Positions 10,286 to 18,303 of a DNA stretch of 64,000 nt are shown piece after piece; the first letter of the stretch is position 1, and each line of letters starts with the position of its first letter. Made by a program: the position numbers and the translations under genes. A model generated the notes under the pieces. It did no database searches. It saw nothing but the letters and a program-made list of their open reading frames with translations, and was not told the DNA's origin. This DNA is from JACDAN01 sp963847235 (GTDB lineage Bacteria > Actinomycetota > Thermoleophilia > Gaiellales > Gaiellaceae), in contig CAWJYU010000004.1 of the NCBI GenBank assembly GCA_963847235.1, positions 62,001 through 126,000 on the forward strand, in the 5' to 3' direction.

Positions 10286-11053
10286 GTGAAGAGCATTCTC
10301 TTCTCGGCTCGGATGCGCAGGCGGCTGGCGTGGATCGGCGGCACAGCCGCGATCGTCGCCCTCGTCATCGCGGTGGGTGTGATGTGGCCCAACACGGGAA
10401 CCGAGACGCCGGAGCAGTTCTCCGCGGGACAGGGGTACGTCTACCACGAGCCGAAGCGGGTCGAGCTCACGCAGGTCGACCGCGCGAAGGCGCTGGCCAC
10501 GGCGGCCAACTTCGTCACCTACGCCGTTGCCCGGCGTAAGGTCGAGCGCGCCTACGACCTGACCGGGCCGGAGCTGAAGGGCGGGCTCTCGAGGGCCGAG
10601 TGGAAGTCGCAGGACATCCCGGTCGTGCCCTTCCCGGTCGAGGAGGCCCGGTGGAAGATCGAGTACTCCTACAGCGACGCGCTCGGCCTCCAGGTCCTGC
10701 TCTTCCCGACCGCAGCGTCGAAGCTGCGCCCGTCGATGTTCGCGATGGAGCTGACCCCTCCGGGACAGGGCGAAAACCGCTGGCTCGTCTCGTCCTGGGC
10801 GCCGGTTGGCATGACCGGTGCAGGCGCGGGCGGTGCAGCGCCTGCCGCGCAGCCCAGTGGCGCCGGTGGAGTTCCGAATCTCGGCGACAGCTCGCTGCAG
10901 CAGGGTGAGGCACGACTCGACGCGAAGTGGCTCCTGGCGCCGCTGGGCCTTCTGCTGCTCGTGCCGCTGATCGTCAGTGCGTACTACGTGCGGGGCTGGC
11001 GCCGCGGCCGCCGGGCCGAGGCGCTGTACGGCTCGCGCCAGGGTCCTCTCTAG
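10286..11053 (+). CDS. Membrane protein of unknown function (paralogue B)
   Basis: A 255-residue tandem paralogue of the preceding protein, with an N-terminal helix (about residues 14-34), the shared IPVVPFP and WLVSSWAPVG segments, then a Gly/Ala/Pro-rich linker and a second membrane helix (about 216-236) followed by an Arg-rich cytoplasmic end that paralogue A lacks. The ends of the chain are therefore both anchored, with the domain between them outside. A start 27 bp after paralogue A indicates one transcript. It converges on the metallo-hydrolase gene with a 4-bp overlap. Confidence 0.7.
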   Translation: MKSILFSARMRRRLAWIGGTAAIVALVIAVGVMWPNTGTETPEQFSAGQGYVYHEPKRVELTQVDRAKALATAANFVTYAVARRKVERAYDLTGPELKGGLSRAEWKSQDIPVVPFPVEEARWKIEYSYSDALGLQVLLFPTAASKLRPSMFAMELTPPGQGENRWLVSSWAPVGMTGAGAGGAAPAAQPSGAGGVPNLGDSSLQQGEARLDAKWLLAPLGLLLLVPLIVSAYYVRGWRRGRRAEALYGSRQGPL

Positions 11054-11781
11054 ATCTCCGTCTCGTAGCCGTCGTGGACCTGCTGGTACTCCGGCTCGAG
11101 CGGGCGCTCCTTCGGCCGGTGCGTGAGCAGGAGACGTTTCGCGCCGGCGGCCTGGAACGCCTGGTTGGCCTCGTCGGCGGAGAGGTGGCCGCGTAGCCCG
11201 CCCTCGGGGTGCGGCTCGAGCAGGGTCGCCTCGCAGAGGAACAGGTCCGCGTCGCGCGCGAGCTCCGCGAGCTCGTCGCTCGGTCCGCTGTCGCCGGAGT
11301 AGGCGATCGTCCTGCCGTTGCACGAGACCCGGAAGCCGTAGGCGCGGAGGTCGTAGTGGAGCACGCGCCGCGGTGTGATCTGGAAGCCGGCCGTCTCGAA
11401 GCCCTCCTCCTCGTAGTACTCCTTGACGGTGAAGGCCTTGTGGAACATGTCCGGTGTCCCGAGCCGTGCGCCGATCTCGCTGAGCAGCTTCTCGCCTCCC
11501 GGCGGCACCCAGAGGTCGGGCCGCGGATGGTCGGCCGCGGGGCCGAACCAGAGCGCCCAGACCCAGGGGACGATGTCGCCCCAGTGGTCGAGGTGGAAGT
11601 GGGTGAGGCAGATCGCGTCGACGTGCGGCCAGTCCTCGACTTCGCGGAGCTTCGCGAGTACGCCGGCGCCGCAGTCGAGGAGCACCCGCCCGGGAGGCCC
11701 TTCGACGAGGTAACCCGACTGCGCGCCGCCGGGGTTGGGCCACGCCGGCGAGCAGCCGATTACCTTCAGCTTCATTTCCAT
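11050..11781 (-). CDS. MBL-fold metallo-hydrolase (RNase Z/phosphodiesterase-like)
   Basis: A 243-residue metallo-beta-lactamase-fold hydrolase. The metal-binding THFHLDHWGD motif (HxHxDH) is present, followed by SGDSGPSDE carrying the bridging Asp, a GHLSADEA His, and a late LLLTHRP His. This order matches the RNase Z/ElaC-like or cyclic-phosphodiesterase branch, but the long exosite of true tRNase Z is not visible, so the substrate is open. The ATG at 11781 gives the usual short N-terminal strand; a second ATG two codons later is also usable. It sits antisense between the two methylmalonyl-CoA mutase subunit genes. Confidence 0.85.
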   Translation of the reverse strand: MEMKLKVIGCSPAWPNPGGAQSGYLVEGPPGRVLLDCGAGVLAKLREVEDWPHVDAICLTHFHLDHWGDIVPWVWALWFGPAADHPRPDLWVPPGGEKLLSEIGARLGTPDMFHKAFTVKEYYEEEGFETAGFQITPRRVLHYDLRAYGFRVSCNGRTIAYSGDSGPSDELAELARDADLFLCEATLLEPHPEGGLRGHLSADEANQAFQAAGAKRLLLTHRPKERPLEPEYQQVHDGYETEI

Positions 11782-11822
11782 AGTCTGGCCTATACCCGGA
11801 CGACGGCCGGACCGGTCCTCTT

Positions 11823-11846
11823 CCACCGAAAGGTGGTTCCTATACT
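11823..11846 (+). promoter_or_regulatory. -10 box with adjacent inverted repeat before the mutase small subunit
   Basis: CCACC-GAAA-GGTGG (11823-11836) is followed four bases later by the -10 box TATACT (11841-11846), which ends 10 nt before the ATG. The inverted repeat occupies the promoter spacer and could be an operator. Confidence 0.45.
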
Positions 11847-11856
11847 CACGGCCGGG

Positions 11857-12255
11857 ATGGCCGGGAAGATTCGAGTCGTGATCGCCAAGCCGGGCCTCGA
11901 CGGTCATGACCGCGGGGCGAAGATCATCGCGCGTGCGCTGCGCGACGCAGGCATGGAGGTGATCTACACCGGTCTCCACCAGACTCCCGAGCAGATCGTC
12001 GAGACGGCGATCCAGGAGGACGCCGACGCGGTCGGGATCTCGATCCTCTCCGGCGCTCACATGACGCTCGTGCCGAAGATCGTCGACGGGCTACGGGAGA
12101 ATGGCCTCGAGGACGTCCTTGTCGTCGTCGGCGGGACGATCCCGCGTGAGGACACGGAGGAGCTGAAGCGCAAGGGCGTCGCCGAGGTGTTCACGCCGGG
12201 CGCGCCGACGAGCGAGATCGTCGAGTTCCTGCGCGAGAAGGTGCCGGTCAGCTGA
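11857..12255 (+). CDS. Methylmalonyl-CoA mutase, B12-binding small subunit
   Basis: A 132-residue cobalamin-binding domain protein and partner of the large subunit encoded at 7928. It has the complete B12 signature: DGHDRG with the axial ligand His17, SILSGAH, and VVGGTIP. The C-terminus ends normally for a stand-alone domain. The ATG at 11857 lies just after TATACT. The two subunit genes are about 2.3 kb apart, unusual because they are normally adjacent. The stop codon overlaps the start of the enoyl-CoA hydratase gene. Confidence 0.92.
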   Translation: MAGKIRVVIAKPGLDGHDRGAKIIARALRDAGMEVIYTGLHQTPEQIVETAIQEDADAVGISILSGAHMTLVPKIVDGLRENGLEDVLVVVGGTIPREDTEELKRKGVAEVFTPGAPTSEIVEFLREKVPVS

Positions 12256-13022
12256 TCGAGGTCCGGCACGAGGGGCGGGTCGCCGTGGTCACGGTTGATC
12301 GCTCGGAAGCGATGAACGCCCTCGACCTGGAGACGCTCACGATGCTCCGCGACCGGCTCGCGGCGCTCGCCTCCGATGGAGACACGCGGGTCGTCGTGCT
12401 CACCGGCGCAGGCGACCGGGCATTCATTGCCGGGGCGGACATCAAGTACATGAGCGGGCTCGATGTCGACGAGGCTACGGCGTGGGGAGCGCTCGGCCAC
12501 GAGGCAGGCCGGCTGCTGGAGACCATGCCGCAGCCCACGATCGCGGCGATCAACGGCTTCGCGCTCGGCGGCGGGTGCGAACTCGCGCTCGCCTGCGACC
12601 TCCGCTACGCGGCCGCGACGGCCAAGCTCGGCCAGCCCGAGATCAACCTCGGGATCATTCCGGGCTGGGGCGGCACCCAGCGGCTCGCGCGGGCGACGAC
12701 CATCGGGTTCGCGAAGGAGCTGATCCTCACCGGCCGCACCGTCGACGCCGAGGAAGCACGTCAGCATGGGCTCGTGAACGGGGTCTACGAGCCGGCAGAG
12801 TTGATGCCGCGCGTGATGGAGATCGCGGTCGGCCTCGCGACGAAGAGCCCACTCGCGCTCGGGGCGGCCAAGGAGGCCGTGAACCGTGCCCTGGGCGGCG
12901 ACCACGCCGAGAACCTCCGCCGGGAGGGCGAGCGCTTCGGCGAGCTCTTCTCCAGCGAGGACGCGAGGGAGGGCCTGACCGCGTTCGCCGAGAAGCGCGA
13001 GCCGAAGTTCACGGGGCGGTAG
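12252..13022 (+). CDS. Enoyl-CoA hydratase/isomerase (crotonase family)
   Basis: A crotonase-family protein of about 256 residues. AGADIKYM forms the first oxyanion loop, GFALGGGCELALACD the second, and PEINLGIIPGWGGTQRL carries the catalytic Glu. It hydrates enoyl-CoA in beta-oxidation. The first conventional start (GTG 12285) would cut into the first beta strand. Eleven codons upstream, CTG 12252 overlaps the preceding TGA (CTGA) and gives the N-terminus xIEVRHEGRVAVVTVDR, exactly as in the family, so I take CTG as the start. It is coupled to the mutase small subunit. Confidence 0.88.
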   Translation: MIEVRHEGRVAVVTVDRSEAMNALDLETLTMLRDRLAALASDGDTRVVVLTGAGDRAFIAGADIKYMSGLDVDEATAWGALGHEAGRLLETMPQPTIAAINGFALGGGCELALACDLRYAAATAKLGQPEINLGIIPGWGGTQRLARATTIGFAKELILTGRTVDAEEARQHGLVNGVYEPAELMPRVMEIAVGLATKSPLALGAAKEAVNRALGGDHAENLRREGERFGELFSSEDAREGLTAFAEKREPKFTGR

Positions 13023-13040
13023 CGCCCGGCACCTCGAAGG

Positions 13041-13063
13041 CCAAGTAACACAGTGTTACTTGG
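13041..13063. repeat. Palindromic repeat with 11-bp arms (copy 3)
   Basis: CCAAGTAACAC-A-GTGTTACTTGG, a perfect 11-bp inverted repeat around one A, 18 bp after the enoyl-CoA hydratase stop. As RNA it could form a 10-bp hairpin with loop CAG. Confidence 0.75.
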
Positions 13064-13099
13064 CTCGTCTGGCGCAGAGTCGGCACATCTTCGCGCCGT

Positions 13100-13414
13100 G
13101 TGGCCGCCACACTCAGAGGCATGCCGACGTTCGCGCCGCGGATCTCACGGAAGCTGATCGAGGCGATCGTTCGGCTCGACGACCGCTCGGTTCCGATTGC
13201 CGAAACCTCCCGCCGGGTCGGGCGTGAGGCTGAGCGTCTGGGGCTGACGAGGCCGAGCTACCAGCGGGTCCGCGAGCTCGTCCACGAGTCTCGGCGGATC
13301 CGCCGCGGACCGAGCACGGCGTCAGTGCTCGTCGACGTCGCGTTTCGCGCGCGGCCGCCTGAGTCGATCGCCGACCACCTGTCGGGCGTCGGCGTTCCCG
13401 CTCTCAGGCGCTAG
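13100..13414 (+). CDS. Small basic protein of unknown function, possibly DNA-binding
   Basis: A 104-residue Arg-rich protein that I do not recognise. The segment IAETSRRVGREAERLG followed by RPSYQRVRELVHESRR looks like two or three helices, compatible with a helix-turn-helix, but no family can be named. The start could be GTG 13100 or ATG 13121. It stands alone between two near-identical palindromes (13041-13063 and 13458-13478), which could be its operators or the borders of a small gene cassette. Confidence 0.5.
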   Translation: MAATLRGMPTFAPRISRKLIEAIVRLDDRSVPIAETSRRVGREAERLGLTRPSYQRVRELVHESRRIRRGPSTASVLVDVAFRARPPESIADHLSGVGVPALRR

Positions 13415-13457
13415 CTCGTCGTGGCGAAGCCGCGGTAGCGCGACGAGCCTCGGGACC

Positions 13458-13478
13458 CAAGTAACACAGTGTTACTTG
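13458..13478. repeat. Palindromic repeat with 10-bp arms (copy 4)
   Basis: CAAGTAACAC-A-GTGTTACTTG, nearly identical to copy 3 and on the other side of the small unknown gene. It lies between convergent genes, so a terminator role is also possible. Confidence 0.75.
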
Positions 13479-13541
13479 CGCTCTTCGGCCCGCGTGACGC
13501 CCCCGACCGCCCGCCTCGTCCGGGGCAGGTCCCGCCTGCGC

Positions 13542-14453
13542 CTAGCGGGAGAAGAGGACGCGCTCTGCGGTGATCGCGTTCGGCTTGCCGAGCTGGGCGG
13601 CGAGCGTGTTCGGGAAGATCTCCGTCCAGACCGTCGCCCGCGAGTTGCCGGCGAGGCGGCCGACCACGGTCTGGATGACCGTGATCGGCGAGATGGCCAG
13701 CTGCACCGGGCGGCTGATGCCGTTCAGCTTCAGGCCGGTCGTCCGGACACCGAGGCTGTTCACGTTCACCTTCAGCGCCTCGGGCTGCTGTGCCAGGACG
13801 CTGCCCTTCAGCCAGAGCGCGGTGTCGGCCTTGCCGGGAGCGGCGAAGAGAAGCCTGTACGCGCGGTTCAGATGCGTGTACGGGTTGATCGAGGCGCCGT
13901 CGTTGGGGTGCATCTCGAAGTGGAGGTGCGGCTCGATGCCGTTCGCGTCGCCCGAGTCGCCGACGAACCCGATCGGCTCGCCGGCCGCCACCCTCATCCC
14001 GCTTTTCAGACCGGGCGCGAACGAGACGCCGGGCTTGCAGCCGCCCCGGTTGTCGTTCGTCATGCCGAGGTCGTTGTTGAGGTGGATGTAGAGGTAGGTC
14101 GTCCCGCTGACGCCGTTCAGGTAGAGCATGCAACCGGCCTGCGATGACGTGACGTGGAACTTGACCCGCCCCGCCTCGGCCGCCAATGCGAGCGCCTTGC
14201 GCGGCGCCATGATGTCGTTGCCCTCGTGCCTGCCCTGGCCACGCGGGTCGCCGTAGTCGTCGCCGTACCGGAACTTGCCGAGGACGGGGAAGATCAGCCG
14301 CTTGCCGGTCGGCTGCTGCTGGGTCGTCCCGGTAACCGCCTTGACCCGCTTCGGCACGTATCCGGAGTCGGGTATCGCAGCCGCCGGTCCGGCCGTCAGG
14401 CCGGCGATGGCAAGCACAAGAAGTCCTCGGGCTGTCGTCCGGCGGCGTCTCAT
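13542..14453 (-). CDS. Secreted M23-family metallopeptidase
   Basis: A 303-residue protein with an N-terminal signal peptide (Arg-rich start, hydrophobic core about residues 10-22, then AAA) and a lysostaphin-like M23 domain. Zinc ligands are visible in GRHEGNDIMAP (His and Asp) and EPHLHFEMHP (HxH). It probably cleaves peptidoglycan cross-bridges outside the membrane, or serves as a non-catalytic regulator. The C-terminal part (about 190-303) has no recognised domain. I chose ATG 14453 because it places the signal peptide at the N-terminus. No partner gene is adjacent. Confidence 0.85.
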   Translation of the reverse strand: MRRRRTTARGLLVLAIAGLTAGPAAAIPDSGYVPKRVKAVTGTTQQQPTGKRLIFPVLGKFRYGDDYGDPRGQGRHEGNDIMAPRKALALAAEAGRVKFHVTSSQAGCMLYLNGVSGTTYLYIHLNNDLGMTNDNRGGCKPGVSFAPGLKSGMRVAAGEPIGFVGDSGDANGIEPHLHFEMHPNDGASINPYTHLNRAYRLLFAAPGKADTALWLKGSVLAQQPEALKVNVNSLGVRTTGLKLNGISRPVQLAISPITVIQTVVGRLAGNSRATVWTEIFPNTLAAQLGKPNAITAERVLFSR

Positions 14454-14609
14454 TGCTGGGACTAAGCGCTCCGGTTCGCGCTCGAAGGGCGAGACCCTAG
14501 CAGAGCAAGGCTGCCGATCTCGGCAACGCCGGCCGAGGATGGGCCGGCCTTGCCGGGTCATCCGCTTCCATTTCGGCGGCCCCGCCGGCCGTCAGTAGAG
14601 TCTCGGGCC

Positions 14610-15370
14610 GTGAAGATCGCCGTCTGCGTCAAGCACGTGCCCGAGCAGGCCCGGAAGATCGATCCGGGCACGAAACGACTCGACCGTTCGGGGGAGGGCG
14701 CGATCAATCCGTTCGACGTCCACGCTGTCGAGGAGGCCCTTCGGATCAAGGAGGCGCAGGGCGGCGAGGTCGTGATCGTGACCATGGGCCCGGCCGGCGC
14801 GCAGGACTCGGTTCGCAAGGCGCTCGCGATGGGCGCCGACGAGGCGCTGATGATCACGGACGAGGCGGCGGAGGGCTCCGACCTCGTCGCGACGACGAAC
14901 GCGCTGGCGGCGGCGCTGGAGAAAGAAGGCGCCGATCTGATTCTCTTCGGCCAGCAGTCGAGCGACTCCGACGGCGCGGTGCTCTGGGCGGCCGTAGCCG
15001 ACGGCTTCGGCTGCCGGTGATCTCGCAGGTCGCCGAGCTCGACGTCTCCGACGGAAAGGTTCGTGGGAAGCGCCAGACGGAGTTCGGCTACGACGTGATC
15101 GAAGCGCCGACCCCGGCCGTGCTCGCCGTCTCGGATGCGATCAACGAGCCCCGGTACCCGTCGCTGAAGGGGATCATGGGCGCGCGCTCCAAGCCGCAAC
15201 GGACGGTGTCGGTCTCAGAGCTCGGGGTGCAGGAGGTCGGTGAGGCCGGTTCGAAGACGACCGTCGAGGCGCTCAACGACCCGCCGCCTCGCGGGGACAC
15301 CGTGAAGATCGAGGACGACGGCAGCGCCGCGGACAAGATCGTCGAGTTCATCGCCGAACGGAAGCTCATG
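14610..15370 (+). CDS. etfB: Electron transfer flavoprotein beta subunit, frameshifted
   Basis: EtfB holds AMP and pairs with EtfA to carry electrons from acyl-CoA dehydrogenases. The first part (KIAVCVKHVPEQ to ILFGQQSSDSDGAVLW) is read from GTG 14610. The frame then hits TGA at 15018, but the adjacent frame continues at once with PVISQVAELD through NEPRYPSLKGIMGARSK to the normal C-terminal FIAERKLM. A single missing base near 15015 explains this and is probably a sequence error. There is no stop after ERKLM: the frame stays open through a repeat element into etfA. TAGAGT at 14596-14601 lies 8 nt before the GTG. Confidence 0.85.
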
Positions 15371-15490
15371 TGCCCTCCCGGCAAACACGCCTGCTCTGGC
15401 CCGCGATCACGCAGCGCCAGACCCCTCCTCCTCACCAAGGCAGCCCAGCCTTGGCTCGTCGGAGTGCGGACTCTGGCTTGGTGCTCGCGA
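15363..15490 (+). repeat. MIRU-like interspersed element, copy A (etfB/etfA junction)
   Basis: About 128 bp filling the gap between the end of EtfB coding and the etfA ribosome-binding site. It shares with 30066-30171 the ordered blocks GCTC..ATG..CCCTC, GCCAGA, CTCCTC, TCACCAAGGC, CTCGTCG, CTGGCT and GGTGCTCG. Internal inverted repeats are CCAAGGC/GCCTTGG, GCCAGA/TCTGGC and CACCAAG/CTTGGTG. It is in frame with etfB and has no stop. Confidence 0.7.
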
Positions 15491-15520
15491 CCCAGAAGCG
15501 GCTCATACCGGAGGGCACTG

Positions 15521-16483
15521 ATGGCCCTCGTCTTCCTCGAGCACCACGACAACGAGCTGCTGAAGCCGTCGCTCGGCGTGCTGTCCAAGGCGGCCACGCT
15601 CGACGAGGACGTGACCGGCGTCGTGCTCGGATCCGGCGTCACGGAGCTCGCGTCTCAGGCCGGGAAGTTCGGCGCCGCCAAGGTGCTCGTCGTCGACAAG
15701 CCGGAGCTCGAGGCGCCCTTGCCGCAGCCGCGCGTGGACGCGCTCGCCTCGATCATCCGCGACCGCGGCTTCGACACCGTCCTCTTTCCTGCGTCCGTCC
15801 TCTCCGCGGACGTCGCGGCCGGGCTCTCGGCGCGACTCCAGGCAGGCCTGAACTGGGACCTCACCGACCTCGTGCAGCAGGACGGCGACCTGATCGGGAA
15901 GCGGCCGGCGCTCGGCGACTCGGTCCTCGTGGACGTCGGGTGGCGCTCTGAGCCGCGCCTCGCGCTGATCCGGGCCGGCACCTTCGACCCGCAGGAGACC
16001 GGCGCCGGGGCTTCCGCCGAGGTCGAGGAGGTCGACGCGCAGTTCGAGGACTTCTCCACGGCCGCGACGATGGTCGAGCGGGCGCACGCCGAGAGCGAGG
16101 GGCCGTCGATCGAAGACGCAGACGTGATCGTCGCCGGCGGCCGCGGGCTCGGCGCGCCGGAGAACTTCAAGCTCGTCGAGGAGCTGGCGCAGGCCCTCGG
16201 CGGAGCCGTCGCTGCGACGCGGGCCGTCGTCGACGCCGGCTGGTACCCGTACGCCACCCAGGTGGGGCAAACGGGCAAGACCGTCTCGCCGAAGCTCTAC
16301 ATCGCGTGCGGGATCTCCGGCGCGATCCAGCACAAGGTCGGCATGCAGTCGTCCGGCGTCATCGTCGCGATCAACAAGGACCCGAACGCACCGATCTTCG
16401 AGTATTCCGACCTCGGCGTCGTGGGAGACCTGAACGAGATCGTTCCGAAGCTGACCGAGCTCGTCCGCGCCCGAAAGTCGTGA
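15521..16483 (+). CDS. etfA: Electron transfer flavoprotein alpha subunit
   Basis: A 320-residue FAD-carrying subunit of ETF. The C-terminal FAD-binding signature is intact: GQTGKTVSPKLYIACG, GAIQHKVGMQ and ATNKD-like AINKDPNAPIF. It accepts electrons from acyl-CoA dehydrogenases with EtfB and donates them to ETF-QO, encoded next. ATG 15521 has a good ribosome-binding site (GGAGGG, 5 nt spacing), so it can be translated independently even though the etfB frame runs into it without a stop. Confidence 0.95.
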   Translation: MALVFLEHHDNELLKPSLGVLSKAATLDEDVTGVVLGSGVTELASQAGKFGAAKVLVVDKPELEAPLPQPRVDALASIIRDRGFDTVLFPASVLSADVAAGLSARLQAGLNWDLTDLVQQDGDLIGKRPALGDSVLVDVGWRSEPRLALIRAGTFDPQETGAGASAEVEEVDAQFEDFSTAATMVERAHAESEGPSIEDADVIVAGGRGLGAPENFKLVEELAQALGGAVAATRAVVDAGWYPYATQVGQTGKTVSPKLYIACGISGAIQHKVGMQSSGVIVAINKDPNAPIFEYSDLGVVGDLNEIVPKLTELVRARKS

Positions 16484-16541
16484 AGCCCGCCACGCTACGC
16501 GTCCTGGGATCACGCGCCCAAAGCGCCCGGTCGGCACAGCG

Positions 16542-18231
16542 ATGAGCCGCGCGCGACCTGCAGATTTCCCACCAGCGTTCGATCCCCGCGAGTACGTCGC
16601 GCCGCCGACGGATCCGCCGGAGGAGCGGATCGACGTCGGCGTGCTGATCGTCGGCGCAGGCCCGGCGGGGCTCGCCTGCGCGATCCGGCTCGGCCAGCTG
16701 CTCGAGGAGTCGCCGGAGACCTCGGAACGGCTCGGCGAGGTCCCGGTCGCCGTGCTCGAGAAGGGCAAGAGCGTCGGCGCCCACTCGCTGTCGGGCGCTG
16801 TCGTCAACCCGCGCGCGCTGCGCCGGCTCTTCCGCGACCGGGCCCGCGTGGAGGACATGCCGTTCTACGGGCCGGTCGACCACGAGGCGGTCTACCACCT
16901 CACCAGGGGCTCGGCCCTTCGGATCCCGGCGCCGCCGACGATGCGTAACGACGGGAACTACGTCGCGTCGCTGTCCGAGCTCACGCGGTGGATGGGCGAG
17001 CAGGCGGAGGCCGGCGGCGCCTACATCCTCCCGGAGACCTCCGCGGAGAAGCTGCTCGTGGAGGGCGCCCGGGCGGTCGGCGTGCGCACCGGCGACAAGG
17101 GACGAGGGCGCGACGGCGAGCCGCTGCCGAACTTCGAGCCGGGCTCCGACGTGACCGCCAAGGTCACGGTCCTCTCCGAGGGGACGCAGGGACACCTGAC
17201 CGGTGTCGCGATGGACCGGTTCGGCCTTGCCGGCGAGAACCCGCAGGTCTGGGCGCTCGGGGTCAAGGAGGTGTGGAAGGTCGCGAAGCCGCTCGACCGG
17301 GTGATCCACACGATGGGCTGGCCGCTCCGCGGTGGACGCAAGTACCGCGAGTTCGGCGGCTCGTTCATCTACCCGATGGGCGACGACATGGTCACGCTGG
17401 GGATGGTCGTCGGGCTCGACTACCGCGACCTCGAGATCTCGCCCCACGACCTGCTCCAGGAGCTGAAGACCCACAAGCTCGTCCGGCGGATCCTCGACGG
17501 CGGGGAACGGATCGGCTGGGGGGCGAAGACCATCCCGGAAGGCGGCTACGTCGCCGTCCCGCGGCAGATGCACGCACCGGGGCTGCTGATCACCGGCGAC
17601 GGCGCCGGTTTCGTGAACGTGCCCGGCCCTCAAAGGCATCCACTATGCGATCGAGTCCGGGCGGCTCGCGGCGGAGACGGCTTTCTCTGCGCTCCAGCGC
17701 GGCCGGACGCCGTGGACGCCCGGCGCGCTGGCCTCGTACGACGAAGCGATCCGGAACACGTTCATCTGGGACGACCTCAAGAAGGTCCGCAACATGCGCC
17801 AGGCGTTCGGCAAGGGCTTCTGGCTCGGCGGTGCCATGGCCGGCGCGATGACGGCGAGCTTCGGCAAGTTCCCGCCGGGCGACAAGAAGACCGAGCGGGA
17901 CGCCGAGCAGGAGCTGATCGGCACCGGGCGAGCGTCCCGCTATCCCAAGCCGGACGGCAAGCTCACCTTCGACAAGCTCTCGTCCGTCTACCTGTCCGGG
18001 AACAAGACGCGCGACGACGCGCCGAACCACATCCGGCTACAGACGGACGTGCCCGAAGAGGTCGCGCGGATGTGGGAGCACATGTGCCCCGCGCAGGTCT
18101 ACGAGGCCAAGGAGGGCGGCGGCGTCGAGGTGACGCCTTCCAACTGCGTCCAGTGCGGCGCGATCACCGCCAAGGGCGGCCGGCTCACACCGCCCGAGGG
18201 CGGCGCCGGCCCGGAGTACAAGCTCACCTAG
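16542..18231 (+). CDS. ETF:quinone oxidoreductase, frameshifted
   Basis: Electron-transfer-flavoprotein dehydrogenase, which passes electrons from ETF to membrane quinone. The N-terminal FAD motif is VGAGPAGLACAIRLGQ; EKGKSVGAHSLSGAV and GWPL...GGSFIYPMGDD are typical of the family. Near 17625 the frame must shift by one base (extra C in CCCGGCCC) to continue with ALKGIHYAIESGRLA to the end at 18231. In the C-terminal 4Fe-4S domain I see CPAQVYE and NCVQCGAI: the third Cys of the usual CxxCxxC is absent (Ala-Ile in its place). The enzyme follows etfA by 58 bp. Confidence 0.85.
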
Positions 18232-18278
18232 TCAGCTGAGATGTTGCAAAGTCGGCGCAGATTCCCCTTGACAAGAAT

Positions 18279-18293
18279 CGGTGTCCGACACCG
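18279..18293. promoter_or_regulatory. Palindrome CGGTGTC-C-GACACCG, possible operator
   Basis: A perfect 7-bp inverted repeat around one base, 10 bp before the dehydratase start and 5 bp after a TTGACA sequence (18268-18273). No -10 box at normal spacing is evident, so the promoter assignment is weak. Confidence 0.4.
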
Positions 18294-18303
18294 CAGTTAG
18301 GAC

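Noticed and set aside
14990..15030. Programmed frameshift in etfB comparable to prfB
   Set aside because: There is no slippery heptamer or stimulator, and similar one-base shifts occur in many unrelated genes here, so a sequence error is more likely.
18268..18303. A sigma-70 promoter built on TTGACA at 18268
   Set aside because: No TANNNT box is found 16-18 bp downstream; the only A/T-containing hexamer abuts the start codon.
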